DNA from: CAVTYH01 sp963738835
GTDB taxonomy: Bacteria > Planctomycetota > Planctomycetia > Pirellulales > JADZDJ01
Length of the DNA: 64,000 nucleotides
Assembly (NCBI GenBank): GCA_963738835.1
Contig: CAVTYH010000001.1
Coordinates: forward strand, 1,550,001-1,614,000
Direction: 5' to 3'
Of the stretch, positions 38,183-46,804 are shown one piece after another; within the stretch, counting starts at the first letter, position 1, and each line of letters begins with the position of its first letter. Both the position numbers and the translations under genes were made by a program. The notes below the pieces were generated by a model. That model was not told the origin of the DNA. It did no database searches and worked only from the letters and a program-made list of their open reading frames with translations.

Positions 38183-39247
38183 CTACTCAAACGCCGGCAT
38201 GTCCAAATCTTTGATCTCAAATGGCACAGCAACCTCGTGAACATCGGTGGCATAGGTGAATCGCATGATGGTTATCCGCCCCACGTTGCCAAATCCGGCG
38301 CTGCCGCCGCTGTTGGGGTTAAACGCCGAGCCGGTTTGAATATCGTGGACCTGCTTCGATTCGTCCACACACGAGACTTTCGTAATGATGGTTTTCGGCA
38401 GCGGCGGCTGCTGGGGGCCAACCCAGCCGTTGAAGTTTCGATTGGCTTCGTCTCCTTTGCTTTCAAGCTGATACTGGATCGTGCCTTTCTGTTGCTCGGC
38501 CTTGCTGAGGCGAATGCTCAATTCTTTTCCCAAGTCGGTCCAATCTTCGCTCGCGGAAGCGGCTAGATCGACCGACGGCATCGTCTTGCCGGCCAACACC
38601 ATCAGAATTCCTTTCACGCTTGCCAGTTTTTTTGGAATCGCATTCTGATTCAGGTTGATGCTCACGTTGGTGTGGACGGGCTGGATCGCGCCGAACCACG
38701 GCGCCTGCTGCGGCTGACGATCGGGGAACTGATACCATCGCGGCTGAGCGTTTGGGTTCACCCGGCCTCGAAAAAGGCCGGCGATCGGCCCCGGCGGTTG
38801 CGCCGGCGCTGCAGCCACCAATTCTTTGCCGTTTTCGTCGATGGCACTGGTCAATTCCGCCTGCTGGCTTAGCCCGATGAGGTCTTGATCGTTCAAGACT
38901 TTGATCTCTCCGCTGATGGCGATCGTTCGCTCGCTGAAAGCCTGCTTCAGGTTCTGAGTCGCGCTGGCGGAAATCGACTTCCAGTCGAATTTCATTTGCT
39001 TGATCAATTGTTCAGACAGGGCCTCGTCCGCACTTTTTTCAGCCTTCGCTTCGTCCTTCGCATCGGTCTGTTCTTTGTCTTCCGCTTTATCGTCAGGTTT
39101 GTCTGATTGGCCCGGCGCATCAATTGATGAGCGTGCCGGTTCGGGCGGCTTCGCTTGAGCATTGGCAATAAAGGCAAATGTGCCACAGGCTGCCGAAAGT
39201 AGCCATGCATTCCGGATCGCCGCCAGTTTTACCCACTTCAAGTTCAC
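38183..39247 (-). CDS. Exported protein of unknown family, paralogue 2
   Basis: A 354-residue protein homologous end-to-end with the gene at 36992-38113; it is the upstream member of the pair, 69 bases before it. GTG 39247 is chosen because GGAG stands 7 bases upstream. Signal peptide IRNAWLLSAACGTFAFIANA, charged linker (DKPDDKAEDKEQTDAKDEAK), then the shared domain: RTIAISGEIKVLNDQDLIGLS, WYQFPDRQPQQAPWFGAI, LNQNAIPKKLASVKGILMVL, FTYATDVHEVAVPFEIKDLD. The DQLxGLSQQAELTSAIDENG segment near residue 130 is also shared. Likely co-transcribed with its paralogue. Function unknown. Confidence 0.75.
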   Translation of the reverse strand: MNLKWVKLAAIRNAWLLSAACGTFAFIANAQAKPPEPARSSIDAPGQSDKPDDKAEDKEQTDAKDEAKAEKSADEALSEQLIKQMKFDWKSISASATQNLKQAFSERTIAISGEIKVLNDQDLIGLSQQAELTSAIDENGKELVAAAPAQPPGPIAGLFRGRVNPNAQPRWYQFPDRQPQQAPWFGAIQPVHTNVSINLNQNAIPKKLASVKGILMVLAGKTMPSVDLAASASEDWTDLGKELSIRLSKAEQQKGTIQYQLESKGDEANRNFNGWVGPQQPPLPKTIITKVSCVDESKQVHDIQTGSAFNPNSGGSAGFGNVGRITIMRFTYATDVHEVAVPFEIKDLDMPAFE

Positions 39248-39351
39248 GATCTCTCTCCGTTGATGTTGGTGCTCTACCATAGATTACCGTCAGCCCCTGC
39301 TGATTGCACGCCGCATGGCGTATAACTTTGGCAAAACGCGGAGAACATTCC

Positions 39352-40497
39352 ATGAGCTTCATTTTCGTCCTCATCGCCATCGCTCTGATTGTCTTGTTCC
39401 TGGTCGATGCCTTCGAAACCACCATCCTGCCGCGGCGGGTGACGCATCGCTACCGTTTCGCCCGGCTGTACTATCTCACGACCTGGCGAATTTGGCGGGC
39501 GATGGCCCTGCGGATTCGATCGTCCAAAGCGCGGGAATCGTTTCTCAGCGTTTTCGGACCACTCTCTTTGTTGGGGTTGCTCTGCACCTGGGTGGTTGGA
39601 CTGATCGTGGGATTCGCCATCTTGCACTGGGCGCTGGGCACGATGGTTCACATGCCCGACAGCGTGATGACGTTTCCGACCTACATCTACTGGAGCGGTG
39701 GCACGTTTTTCACGCTGGGCTATGGCGACATCACACCATCCACGCTGCTGGGCCGCGCGCTGGCGGTGACCGAGGCCGGCATGGGCTTCGGATTTCTCGC
39801 GCTCATTATCGGCTACCTGCCGGTCATCTATCAGACGTTTTCCAAACGTGAAGCGCTGATCGCTTTGCTCGATGCCCGCGCCGGATCGCCGCCGAGCGCC
39901 GCGCAGTTTTTGATTCGCCTGGGCCGCTCTCACGATGTTGCCGCCATCGATTCGTTTTTGGGTGAATGGGAACATTGGTCAGCCGAGTTGCTGGAAAGTC
40001 ATTTGTCGTTTCCGGTGCTGAGCTATTATCGGTCGCAGCACGACAACCAATCGTGGCTGTCTGCACTCACCGCGATTCTCGATACCTGTGCGGTCGTCAT
40101 TTCGACGATCAAGGAATGCAATTTATTCCAAGCGGAACTCACCTTTGCCATGAGCCGCCACGCAGCAGTCGATCTGGCCCTCATTTTCAAAACACCACCA
40201 CAATTGCCCGACGCCGACCGCCTGCCGCCAGCACGCTTACTTCAGCTTCGCGAAACGCTGCAAGAATCTGGCTTCGTCCTGCACGACGCCGCAACCGCCG
40301 ACGCCAAACTGGCCGAGCTGCGCGAAATGTATGAACCGTTTGTGTACGCGCTAAGCCGGCGATTCCTCTTCGCCTTGCCCGAATTCATGCCGGCCAAACC
40401 CTCTCCCGACAACTGGCAACGCAGCTCTTGGAAGAAACGCGCTCCGGAGCTGAGCAGCTTGCCGATTGAGGCCAGCATCGACGGGCATTTTAAGTGA
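39352..40497 (+). CDS. Two-TM potassium-channel-like protein
   Basis: A 381-residue membrane protein; ATG 39352 follows GGAG 9 bases upstream. Hydrophobic segments are FIFVLIAIALIVLFLVDAF, LLGLLCTWVVGLIVGFAIL and GMGFGFLALIIGYLPVIY. Between the last two lies a pore loop YWSGGTFFTLGYGDITPS with the K+ selectivity filter T121-L-G-Y-G-D126. The C-terminal ~190 residues are soluble and helical (from KREALIALLDARAG), possibly a regulatory domain; no RCK nucleotide-binding motif is seen. Such Ion_trans_2-type channels with a helical cytosolic tail are common in planctomycetes. Selectivity for K+ follows from the filter; gating is unknown. The first helix is preceded by no signal peptide. Confidence 0.85.
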   Translation: MSFIFVLIAIALIVLFLVDAFETTILPRRVTHRYRFARLYYLTTWRIWRAMALRIRSSKARESFLSVFGPLSLLGLLCTWVVGLIVGFAILHWALGTMVHMPDSVMTFPTYIYWSGGTFFTLGYGDITPSTLLGRALAVTEAGMGFGFLALIIGYLPVIYQTFSKREALIALLDARAGSPPSAAQFLIRLGRSHDVAAIDSFLGEWEHWSAELLESHLSFPVLSYYRSQHDNQSWLSALTAILDTCAVVISTIKECNLFQAELTFAMSRHAAVDLALIFKTPPQLPDADRLPPARLLQLRETLQESGFVLHDAATADAKLAELREMYEPFVYALSRRFLFALPEFMPAKPSPDNWQRSSWKKRAPELSSLPIEASIDGHFK

Positions 40498-40514
40498 GCT
40501 GGATGTTCAATTTC

Positions 40515-40537
40515 GGGTGCCACTGGCTCTGCCAGTG
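40515..40537. repeat. REP palindrome of RAYT no. 2, copy 1
   Basis: GGGTGC followed by CACTGGC, loop TCT, GCCAGTG (stem 40521-40537). It lies 10 bases before the complement of the RAYT stop codon. Confidence 0.85.
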
Positions 40538-40547
40538 TGACCAGTGT

Positions 40548-41141
40548 TCAGTCGTCCAAGAAACCAGCCGGTAATCCATGAACGAATGGCAAACCTTCAA
40601 ATTGCTGCCGTGGCGGTTCGGCCAGATACCACCTGGCACTCGACCAACTCCAATCGACGGCCTTCTGGCAAAGTGTGCGTTTGACCGGATTGTTGTGAAA
40701 ATAGTCCAACGAAGCCAAAACCGATGCGGCCGTGTTTAGATTTCGATCATAGCCCGGTCCTTCTTGCCAATAGCGGAAACATTGTTTGCTAGGCCGTTCC
40801 TGCACCGTGAGTTTTTTGAGCAGCGGCGGATTGGATTGCCCGAGAAGCTGCTTTATCGATTTCGAAAAAGGTTGTTTGATTCTGGCCAAATACCGGCCAA
40901 TGTCGGGTTCGTTGCTTTCGGGAACAACCAACAAATGGACGTGTTCCGGCATGAACACGAAAGCGGCCAATCGCATCTTCTCCAACTGGTTTGCCTCATC
41001 AATTATGCGAGCCAGCCGACGACGCCAATCATCGTTGGTCAGAAGCGGCAGCCGTTGAAAGCAGGAGAAGGTCAACTCATGCAATTCGCCCGGCTCGTGG
41101 TAATGTTTGATTGTCTTTCGATGGAGTTTTTTGGAAAGCAT
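40548..41141 (-). CDS. REP-associated tyrosine transposase (RAYT no. 2)
   Basis: A 197-residue Y1-family protein: YHEPGELHELTFSCFQRLPLL at the N-terminus, FVFMPEHVHLLVVP as the HUH motif, FRYWQEGPGYDRNL in the region of the catalytic Tyr, then SLDYFHNNPVKRTLC, the conserved C-terminal motif. It belongs to a different RAYT branch from the one at 31.6 kb. REP palindromes with the CACTGGC stem lie on both sides, at 40515-40537 and 41189-41211, in the same orientation. ATG 41141 gives a family-length protein; the frame upstream to 41231 reads through the palindrome and is not likely to be translated. Such proteins mobilise or maintain REP sequences. Confidence 0.88.
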   Translation of the reverse strand: MLSKKLHRKTIKHYHEPGELHELTFSCFQRLPLLTNDDWRRRLARIIDEANQLEKMRLAAFVFMPEHVHLLVVPESNEPDIGRYLARIKQPFSKSIKQLLGQSNPPLLKKLTVQERPSKQCFRYWQEGPGYDRNLNTAASVLASLDYFHNNPVKRTLCQKAVDWSWSSARWYLAEPPRQQFEGLPFVHGLPAGFLDD

Positions 41142-41188
41142 GATTTCCCATCGTACCGAACGATTTTGAGTCGATCTAGATTTCCTCT

Positions 41189-41211
41189 GGGTGCCACTGG
41201 CTCCGCCAGTG
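41189..41211. repeat. REP palindrome of RAYT no. 2, copy 2
   Basis: GGGTGC, CACTGGC, loop TCC, GCCAGTG. Same orientation as copy 1; it lies ~50 bases upstream of the RAYT start. Confidence 0.85.
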
Positions 41212-41293
41212 TTCTTTTTGGAATATCTCACGGTAGGAGGATTTTATTTATGGAGTAATACGGCGTTCATCAGCCTGATATTTGCCTCTTCTT

Positions 41294-41327
41294 GCTCCCA
41301 GCACCGGCAGAGCCAGTGGCACCCGGC
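41294..41327. repeat. REP palindrome of RAYT no. 2, copy 3 (inverted)
   Basis: A 34-base unit GCTCCCAGCACCGGCAGAG and on to CACCCGGC. It matches copy 4 (43388-43421) except for one base (C/T) in the stem and is inverted relative to copies 1 and 2. It lies 86 bases beyond the AIPR gene end. Confidence 0.85.
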
Positions 41328-41413
41328 AGTCAATCAGAAATGCAATACAAACAAAGCCAAGCAATGGCCAAATCTTTGGGTCTCCGATCGCTATTGGCCA
41401 AATTGAATCAGTG

Positions 41414-43187
41414 TCAGTTGAAAGCCTTAGCAAAGGACGCAACCTGCCTGTCCAAAAACTCCGTTGTTGCACGATCCGATGCCAGATATCCCAGAAAACG
41501 CTTTCCCTTTCCATTTTGTCCCTTAAAGAATGTTGGTGGTGGCAGTCGCTCCTTTGAGTCCCCACGGTGCGCTCGATAGTATTTTTTTGCGGCGGAGCAG
41601 ATGCGATTGACGACTCGGCTCAAGGGCGCAAAAGCTCGCGGTTTTTACGCTCGCAGAGTTCAATGAATACTCTTCTACGATTCTCACTGTTCAAAGTTGA
41701 TCGTATACAGTCCCATGTCGCATGCAGAACGATCCATCGAGCCTCCCTGAGTAGTTCATCTCCATGAGCGCAATAACGCACATGCGCCATTGTCCAATAG
41801 CGCGACAGGTAAAATAGCGGGTCGAAGTTAGGAAAGACCTTGCCATAAAACTGTTCTCCGAATAATTTCTCTCGTCCAATTCGGGCTTCTCGCGGCTCAA
41901 AATCACAAGCCGCAACGATTTGTGCAAGTTGTCCCTTTTCGATCATCAGCTTTTGTTTTTTGCCGAGCAGCTTCTTGACTTCGCCTTTTGTCTGCCGCCG
42001 CCGAATATATGTATAACCGAGCTTACGCAGCTCACGTTCAATTCCAACCTGACGGCGATCGTTTGTCATCAGATCGGACGGGCGGATTTGATTCTGCCAA
42101 TTAGTGCCCGCCACAATCTTCGAAACCAAGCCATCGAACTGAAGCGTGGCGCCGTGCGATCTCGACACTTGAATGACTTTAACCAACACAGTCGCCTTTG
42201 CGGCAAGTTTAGAATGGCTGGCAAGGGTGCGAGTGGTCTGCTGGCCATTAATAATTTGCGGATTACTGACATGCAGTACATCTTTGCCTTTTTGGCTCTC
42301 TTGTTTTGCCTCATCGCAGAGAATTGTTATGCCATTATTGTAGTAAAAAAACGATCCGGCTCATTTTCAAGCGTTTTGAGCATGTCTCGATTCACAGGCG
42401 TATCCTTACCAAGGAACCCACGAATATTACGTGCAAACAATCGTACACCTGCATAGTCGTAAAGCTGTGCAACAGCGTCGCCGCGCATTGAAAATGCCCA
42501 AGACTCAACATCATTGTCACGGTCGTATCGCTGCGAAATCCCGTTTACTTCCACTGTCGGCGATTTCTCCATCTCCAGATCAAGTGCAGGAATCGGGGGA
42601 GCAACCCCATCTAGATAATCACGAAGCAGCAGTTGGGCGCGTTTATGGCAAATGATCTCAATGCCGGGTTTGCATTTGGCTAGGCCAATACGCTGCTTCG
42701 CGCTTTCACGAACGCCATCGCTCACGCTTCCAAGCGTCACATAATAAAGCCACGGCTTATATTGACGAGAAATTATTCGCTCGCGAGCTTCCCGAGCACG
42801 TTTTTCGACCAACCCGTCGATTTTGCGAATATATGCTTTAAAATCAGCCTCATTGGGCGAAGCGATCTGACAGATGACGTCAGCAAATCCGACCACATCG
42901 TTCGACTTCTCAGTTACTTTACCAAGGCTTTGCCGAAATTTGGTCTGTACTATGAAAACTGCCCGTGCGTTGTCATCGATAAGTAATGCATCAATATTTT
43001 TATCACGCGACCCACCGACTAGAGCTTTGGCCGCATCTTCTTCGTCCTCGGTCACATATGCTCGCAAGAACCAAAGGGAGAACAGATCGTCCGGGGATAG
43101 ATGAGGAAAACGACTCCCGATGTCCTTCACGGCAACGGCAAAATCTTCGAATTTTATCTGGGCTGTCACAAGAACATTTCCTTTCAT
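41414..43187 (-). CDS. AIPR-type abortive-infection phage resistance protein, two frame breaks
   Basis: About 591 residues when two breaks are corrected. The N-terminal part has DDLFSLWFLRAYVTEDEEDAA, VGGSRDKNIDALLIDD and VFIVQTKFR, an endonuclease-like DxQxK/Q-type region. DRFF then shifts into YYNNGITILCDEAKQE and NPQIINGQQTTRTLASHS, the hallmark of the AIPR family (PF10592). The first break lies in a run of seven Ts (minus strand, ~42342-42348) where eight restore the frame. The second, near 41632, lies in CCC where CCCC joins ELLRP to LSRVVNRICSAAKKYY. AIPR proteins protect populations against phage by abortive infection. ATG 43187 or GTG 43169 (with AAAGGAA upstream) could be the start. 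Confidence 0.85.
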
Positions 43188-43387
43188 TTATCGGTGATTC
43201 ACGTCCTCGGATAGCTATCTTAGTAGCTGGACTAGCGAGCTACAATCAAAAAGGTAATATCAATCAATCGGCGCTTTGGCCGCTTCTGGCTCTGTCAGGA
43301 ACGTCGAAGAATTGGCAAGAACGGCATTTGCGGGGAATGAGTCGATGAAAGTCATGGGATCGAATTGACTATTACTCCGTCAACCAT

Positions 43388-43421
43388 GCTCCCAGCACTG
43401 GCAGAGCCAGTGGCACCCGGC
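43388..43421. repeat. REP palindrome of RAYT no. 2, copy 4 (inverted)
   Basis: GCTCCCAGCACTGGCAGAG and on to CACCCGGC; a direct repeat of copy 3, ~2.1 kb away, the two bracketing the AIPR gene. Confidence 0.85.
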
Positions 43422-43451
43422 ACCTGGAGTCGGCATCCCGGAGGCCGCACA

Positions 43452-43940
43452 TCAAATCTTCTTGCTAAAAAACAGCGCCCCGCCGGAAGCCCGCACATGC
43501 ATCGCGTGTTTGAAGCCGGCTTGCTCGTACAAGCGTCGCGCGCGGGTATTGTTTTCTTGCACCTCCAATGTCACTTTGCCGCAGCCGAATTCGATCGCTT
43601 TGCGATCCACTGCGGCTAGCAGCTGGCGGCCGATGCCTTGGCCACGGAACTCGGGCAGCACGGCCAGGTCGTGAATGTTGATCAGCGGCTTGGCGAGAAA
43701 CGTCGAGAAGCCGAGGAAGCAGGTGGCGATGCCCACGGCGTGGCCGTTGACGTAGGCCAGCAAGATCAGCGTCGTGGGATGACTTCTTAAGCCCGGGATG
43801 AGCTGCTCGAGTGTTTCCGACGGTAGCGGGCCGCCGTTGCCCATTTCGTCTAGCGCGTAGGCGGCGGTGAGGGCGAGCACGTCGTTTTGGTGATCTGGGC
43901 GATCGAGATTAGCTTGAATGATTTCAACTGAGCTTGGCAT
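43452..43940 (-). CDS. GNAT-family N-acetyltransferase
   Basis: A 162-residue acetyltransferase. Motif A, the acetyl-CoA pyrophosphate site, reads VLPEFRGQGIGRQLLAAVD (R/QxxGxG/A as RGQGIG). Motif B follows with CGKVTLEVQENNTRARRLYEQAGF, and the N-terminal part has GHAVGIATCFLGFSTF. ATG 43940 is chosen because GGGGAT lies about 7 bases upstream; 8 extra residues from 43964 are possible. The acceptor (amine of a protein, sugar or antibiotic) cannot be told. It lies just outside the REP-bounded AIPR segment. Confidence 0.88.
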   Translation of the reverse strand: MPSSVEIIQANLDRPDHQNDVLALTAAYALDEMGNGGPLPSETLEQLIPGLRSHPTTLILLAYVNGHAVGIATCFLGFSTFLAKPLINIHDLAVLPEFRGQGIGRQLLAAVDRKAIEFGCGKVTLEVQENNTRARRLYEQAGFKHAMHVRASGGALFFSKKI

Positions 43941-44253
43941 ATTAAATCCCCAGGCAAAAGTCATGCTGGAAAGCGTGGCCTACTTGAAAATGCATCCGGA
44001 GTGGCCCGAAAACAGACTTAATAAATGATCGTATGTACACTTATAATAAGCCGTGGAAAGCCGACATTGTTCCTGAAACAACAACCCGTCGCGCAAGCCA
44101 GGGAAGCGCGCGAAGTCGCCAACTCATCCTCGCTTGCAAGTCGGATCGGTGTGAAGAGTTTTGCAGTCGATCACAAAAGATATCACTCAGACAATCGATA
44201 TGCTACTGCATCGACAACAAGCCTGGAGTCAGACGTTCGCAACTGGTGGGCAA

Positions 44254-44364
44254 AGTGATGGTAAAATGCCGCCACCTCAAACCGCGTTTTCTTCGAGAAA
44301 ATCGCACAATGTGCTCTCAACATTTTACCCTCGATTTTTATTTTTTGTGTGCCGCGCTCGTCCA
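44254..44364. repeat. 111-base imperfect direct repeat, unit 1
   Basis: Starts AGTGATG and contains CAAACCGCGTTTTC and ATTTTTATTTTTTGTG. It aligns without gaps to 44441-44551 at about three-quarters identity; period 187 bases. Confidence 0.7.
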
Positions 44365-44440
44365 TCGATGCTCCCGCAGAAACGCAATGGTGATGAAGTT
44401 AGATGCGCCGGCAACCGCTGGCTTCAACAGGCGCGGCGAG

Positions 44441-44551
44441 AGTGATGCGACAATGCATCGACCGCAAACCGCGTTTTCCTCGGGAAAATCGTACAACTCG
44501 GTTGAAACATTGTCACATCAATTTTTATTTTTTGTGCGTCGTCGTCCGTCC
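44441..44551. repeat. 111-base imperfect direct repeat, unit 2
   Basis: Gap-free partner of 44254-44364. In one frame both units encode SD..M..PQTAFSS.KS.N.....FLFFV.R.RPS, so they may be decayed coding repeats. Confidence 0.7.
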
Positions 44552-44783
44552 TTGGTCATTTATCCTGCTCTGATTGCCGTTCGGCAGCAGTGGATCATCA
44601 AGGACAGGGGGCAAATGACAAGGGACATTCGCGGCGCTTTTCGTTTTTCAGCCGATGCTTTAGAATCAGCAGCGAACAACGAAGTGATCCTTTTGTCTGT
44701 CAACATCCCTCAGCCGCTGGCAGTTCTCTGGTCGCTGACGCTCCCGGCTCGCCGGTGCGGAACCCGAACCCTGAACCCTCTCT

Positions 44784-46028
44784 GTGACCAATAAAATTCA
44801 AATTATCGGCATTGGCGACGATGGGCTAGAAGGCGCCACCGCGCAAGCGCGACGACTGATCGAAGAGGCCGATTTGCTCTTGGGCGCCGAAAGCACGCTC
44901 AAGTTGGTTCCCAAGACGGTCGGCAAAGAGCGCACCGTTATTGGCAGCAATCTGGAAGAAGCCGTGCAGCGCGTGACCAAGGCCGGCGGCCAAAAAATCG
45001 TCGTGCTGGCTTCCGGCGATCCGCTGTTTTATGGCGTGGCCCGCTATCTTTGCGACAAGCTGGGCAAAGACCGCTTTGAGGTGCTGCCGCATGTGAGCAG
45101 CATGCAGTTGGCGTTTGCCCGCGTGAAGGAAAGCTGGGAAGACGCGTACCTGACGAACCTGGCAACGCACTCGCTGAATTCGGTGATCGAAAAAATTCGC
45201 GTCGCCGACACGGTGGGTTTATTCACGAGCAACGACCATCCGCCGGCCGACGTTGCCCAGCGATTGCTTGATGAGCGGATCGATTACTTCTCCGCCTATG
45301 TTTGCGAAAATCTCGGCTCGCCCGATGAACGTGTGACGCAGGGCACCCTCGCGGAAATTGCCCGCGAGGAGTTTGCGCCGCTGAACGTGATGATTCTGGT
45401 CCGCCCGAGCGAAACGCCCGATCGTCCGACCGATGCCCCCGGACTGCGGCGGTTCGGCAATCCCGACGAAATGTTCTTGCAAGCCCGACCGAAGCGCGGC
45501 CTGCTGACGCCGGCCGAGGTGCGCAGCGTGGCCCTGGCGGAGATGGCGATCGGCCCCAAGAGCATCGTCTGGGACATTGGGGCTGGCAGCGGATCGGTTT
45601 CGATCGAAGCGGCGCTGCTGGCCAGCGAAGGGCAGGCGTTTGCCATCGAGATGGATCCGGAAGACATCAACCTGATCCGCTCCAATGCCGAGCGATTCCG
45701 CGTGAAGAATTTGACGCCGGTGTTGGGCCGGGCCCCCGACGCCTGGAAAGATTTGCCCAAGCCCGATTGCGTTTTTGTCGGCGGCAGCGGCCGCGAGATT
45801 TCTCGCCTGGTCGATCTGGCTTACGACCAACTGAAACCGGGCGGACGATTGGTCGCCAACGTCGGCAGCATCGAAAACCTGGCCGCCGTGCATGAAAGTT
45901 TGCAACGCCAGGCCGGCGATGTCGCGCTGAGAATGCTGAACGTCGCCCGCGGCACGTATCAACTGGAACGAGTGCGGTTCGGGGCGTTGAATCCGACGTT
46001 TTTACTGAGCGCGGTGAAAGCACGATGA
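44784..46028 (+). CDS. cobL: Precorrin-6Y C5,15-methyltransferase (CbiE-CbiT fusion)
   Basis: A 414-residue bifunctional enzyme from GTG 44784. The N-terminal CbiE-type tetrapyrrole methylase opens IQIIGIGDDGLEGATAQARRL and has VVLASGDPLFYGVARYL (the GDP loop) and LPHVSSMQLAFARV. The C-terminal CbiT part, from residue ~240 (LTPAEVRSVALAEMAIGP), has the SAM site VWDIGAGSGSVSIEAA. It performs the C5 and C15 methylations (and decarboxylation) in corrin ring synthesis. No other cobalamin gene is in the window and no cobalamin riboswitch was recognised upstream. It overlaps the next gene by ATGA. Confidence 0.92.
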   Translation: MTNKIQIIGIGDDGLEGATAQARRLIEEADLLLGAESTLKLVPKTVGKERTVIGSNLEEAVQRVTKAGGQKIVVLASGDPLFYGVARYLCDKLGKDRFEVLPHVSSMQLAFARVKESWEDAYLTNLATHSLNSVIEKIRVADTVGLFTSNDHPPADVAQRLLDERIDYFSAYVCENLGSPDERVTQGTLAEIAREEFAPLNVMILVRPSETPDRPTDAPGLRRFGNPDEMFLQARPKRGLLTPAEVRSVALAEMAIGPKSIVWDIGAGSGSVSIEAALLASEGQAFAIEMDPEDINLIRSNAERFRVKNLTPVLGRAPDAWKDLPKPDCVFVGGSGREISRLVDLAYDQLKPGGRLVANVGSIENLAAVHESLQRQAGDVALRMLNVARGTYQLERVRFGALNPTFLLSAVKAR

Positions 46029-46795
46029 GCGAGCAGCCACAACTCGATGTAATTGCTGTCGGAGCCCATCCCGATGATGTCGAGATTGCCTGCGGCGGGA
46101 CGCTGGCCAAATTGGTGCGGCAGGGATATCGGGTGGGCATCGTCGATCTGACTGATGGCGAGCCGACGCCGAACTCGCCCGGTCCGGAAGCGCGGGCTGC
46201 GGAAGCCAAAGCGGCGGCTCACGCGCTGGGAGTTCACGTTCGGCTAGAGCTTGGGCTGCCGAATCGGCGGTTGTTCGATTCGTTCGAAGCCCGCGTGGCA
46301 CTGGCTAAAGTATTTCGCCGCCATCGGCCTAAGTTGGTGTTCGGCTTCGGCGAAAAAACGCCGCTGGCGTCTCCCGATCATTATCAAGCGATGCAAATTA
46401 CCGATGCCGGCGTGTTTTATTCACGACTGACGAAGTGGGATCAGCATTTCGACGGGCTGCCGGTCCACACGATTTCGGCATATTTGTATTACACGCTGGC
46501 GTTCACGTCATTCGGCATTCCGCCCGGCGTTGGAAGCTTGGTCGTCGACATTGGCGATACGCTGCAAAAAAAATTGGAATCGATTCGTTGCTATGAAACC
46601 CAATTCGGCGCGAAGCCCGAAAAGCAAATCGAAGAGCGCGTGCTGGCGTTTGCGGTTCAGCTTGGCACTGGAGCCGGATTTTCGGCCGGCGAAATGTTTT
46701 CCAGCCCACGACTGATCGGCACGCGTGATTTAATGCACTTTTTGTTCGGCCAGAAACCGGGCGATCAACCGGCGCCGCCGGAACCGCCGCGATGA
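46025..46795 (+). CDS. PIG-L/LmbE-type deacetylase (BshB1-like)
   Basis: A 256-residue zinc-dependent N-acetyl-sugar deacetylase. The metal site is VGAHPDDVEIACGGTLAKL (His15, Asp17 and Asp18), with further family motifs LTDGEPTPNSPG and DHYQAMQITDAGVFYSRL. The close fit to BshB1 (deacetylation of N-acetylglucosaminyl-malate for bacillithiol synthesis), including SAGEMF near the C-terminus, is suggestive, but other PIG-L enzymes act on different sugars. The start ATG overlaps the cobL stop (ATGA), so the two are probably translated together, though no pathway link is evident. Confidence 0.85.
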   Translation: MSEQPQLDVIAVGAHPDDVEIACGGTLAKLVRQGYRVGIVDLTDGEPTPNSPGPEARAAEAKAAAHALGVHVRLELGLPNRRLFDSFEARVALAKVFRRHRPKLVFGFGEKTPLASPDHYQAMQITDAGVFYSRLTKWDQHFDGLPVHTISAYLYYTLAFTSFGIPPGVGSLVVDIGDTLQKKLESIRCYETQFGAKPEKQIEERVLAFAVQLGTGAGFSAGEMFSSPRLIGTRDLMHFLFGQKPGDQPAPPEPPR

Positions 46796-46804
46796 ATTAA
46801 TGAC

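Larger units (their letters stand above)
43941..44783. other. 840-base stretch without gene, containing a duplicated segment
   Basis: No conserved protein or RNA is recognised. The open plus frame 44033-44794 has no domain and includes both copies of the imperfect duplication described at 44254 and 44441. Base composition is more A/T-rich than the neighbouring genes, with TTTTTATTTTTT in both copies. Confidence 0.5.

Noticed and set aside
44560..44783. Possible cobalamin riboswitch upstream of cobL
   Set aside because: No B12-box-like sequence or pairing pattern was recognised.
44033..44794. 253-codon plus-strand frame in the gene-free stretch
   Set aside because: No domain, spans the duplicated segment and runs into the start of cobL; no ribosome-binding site.
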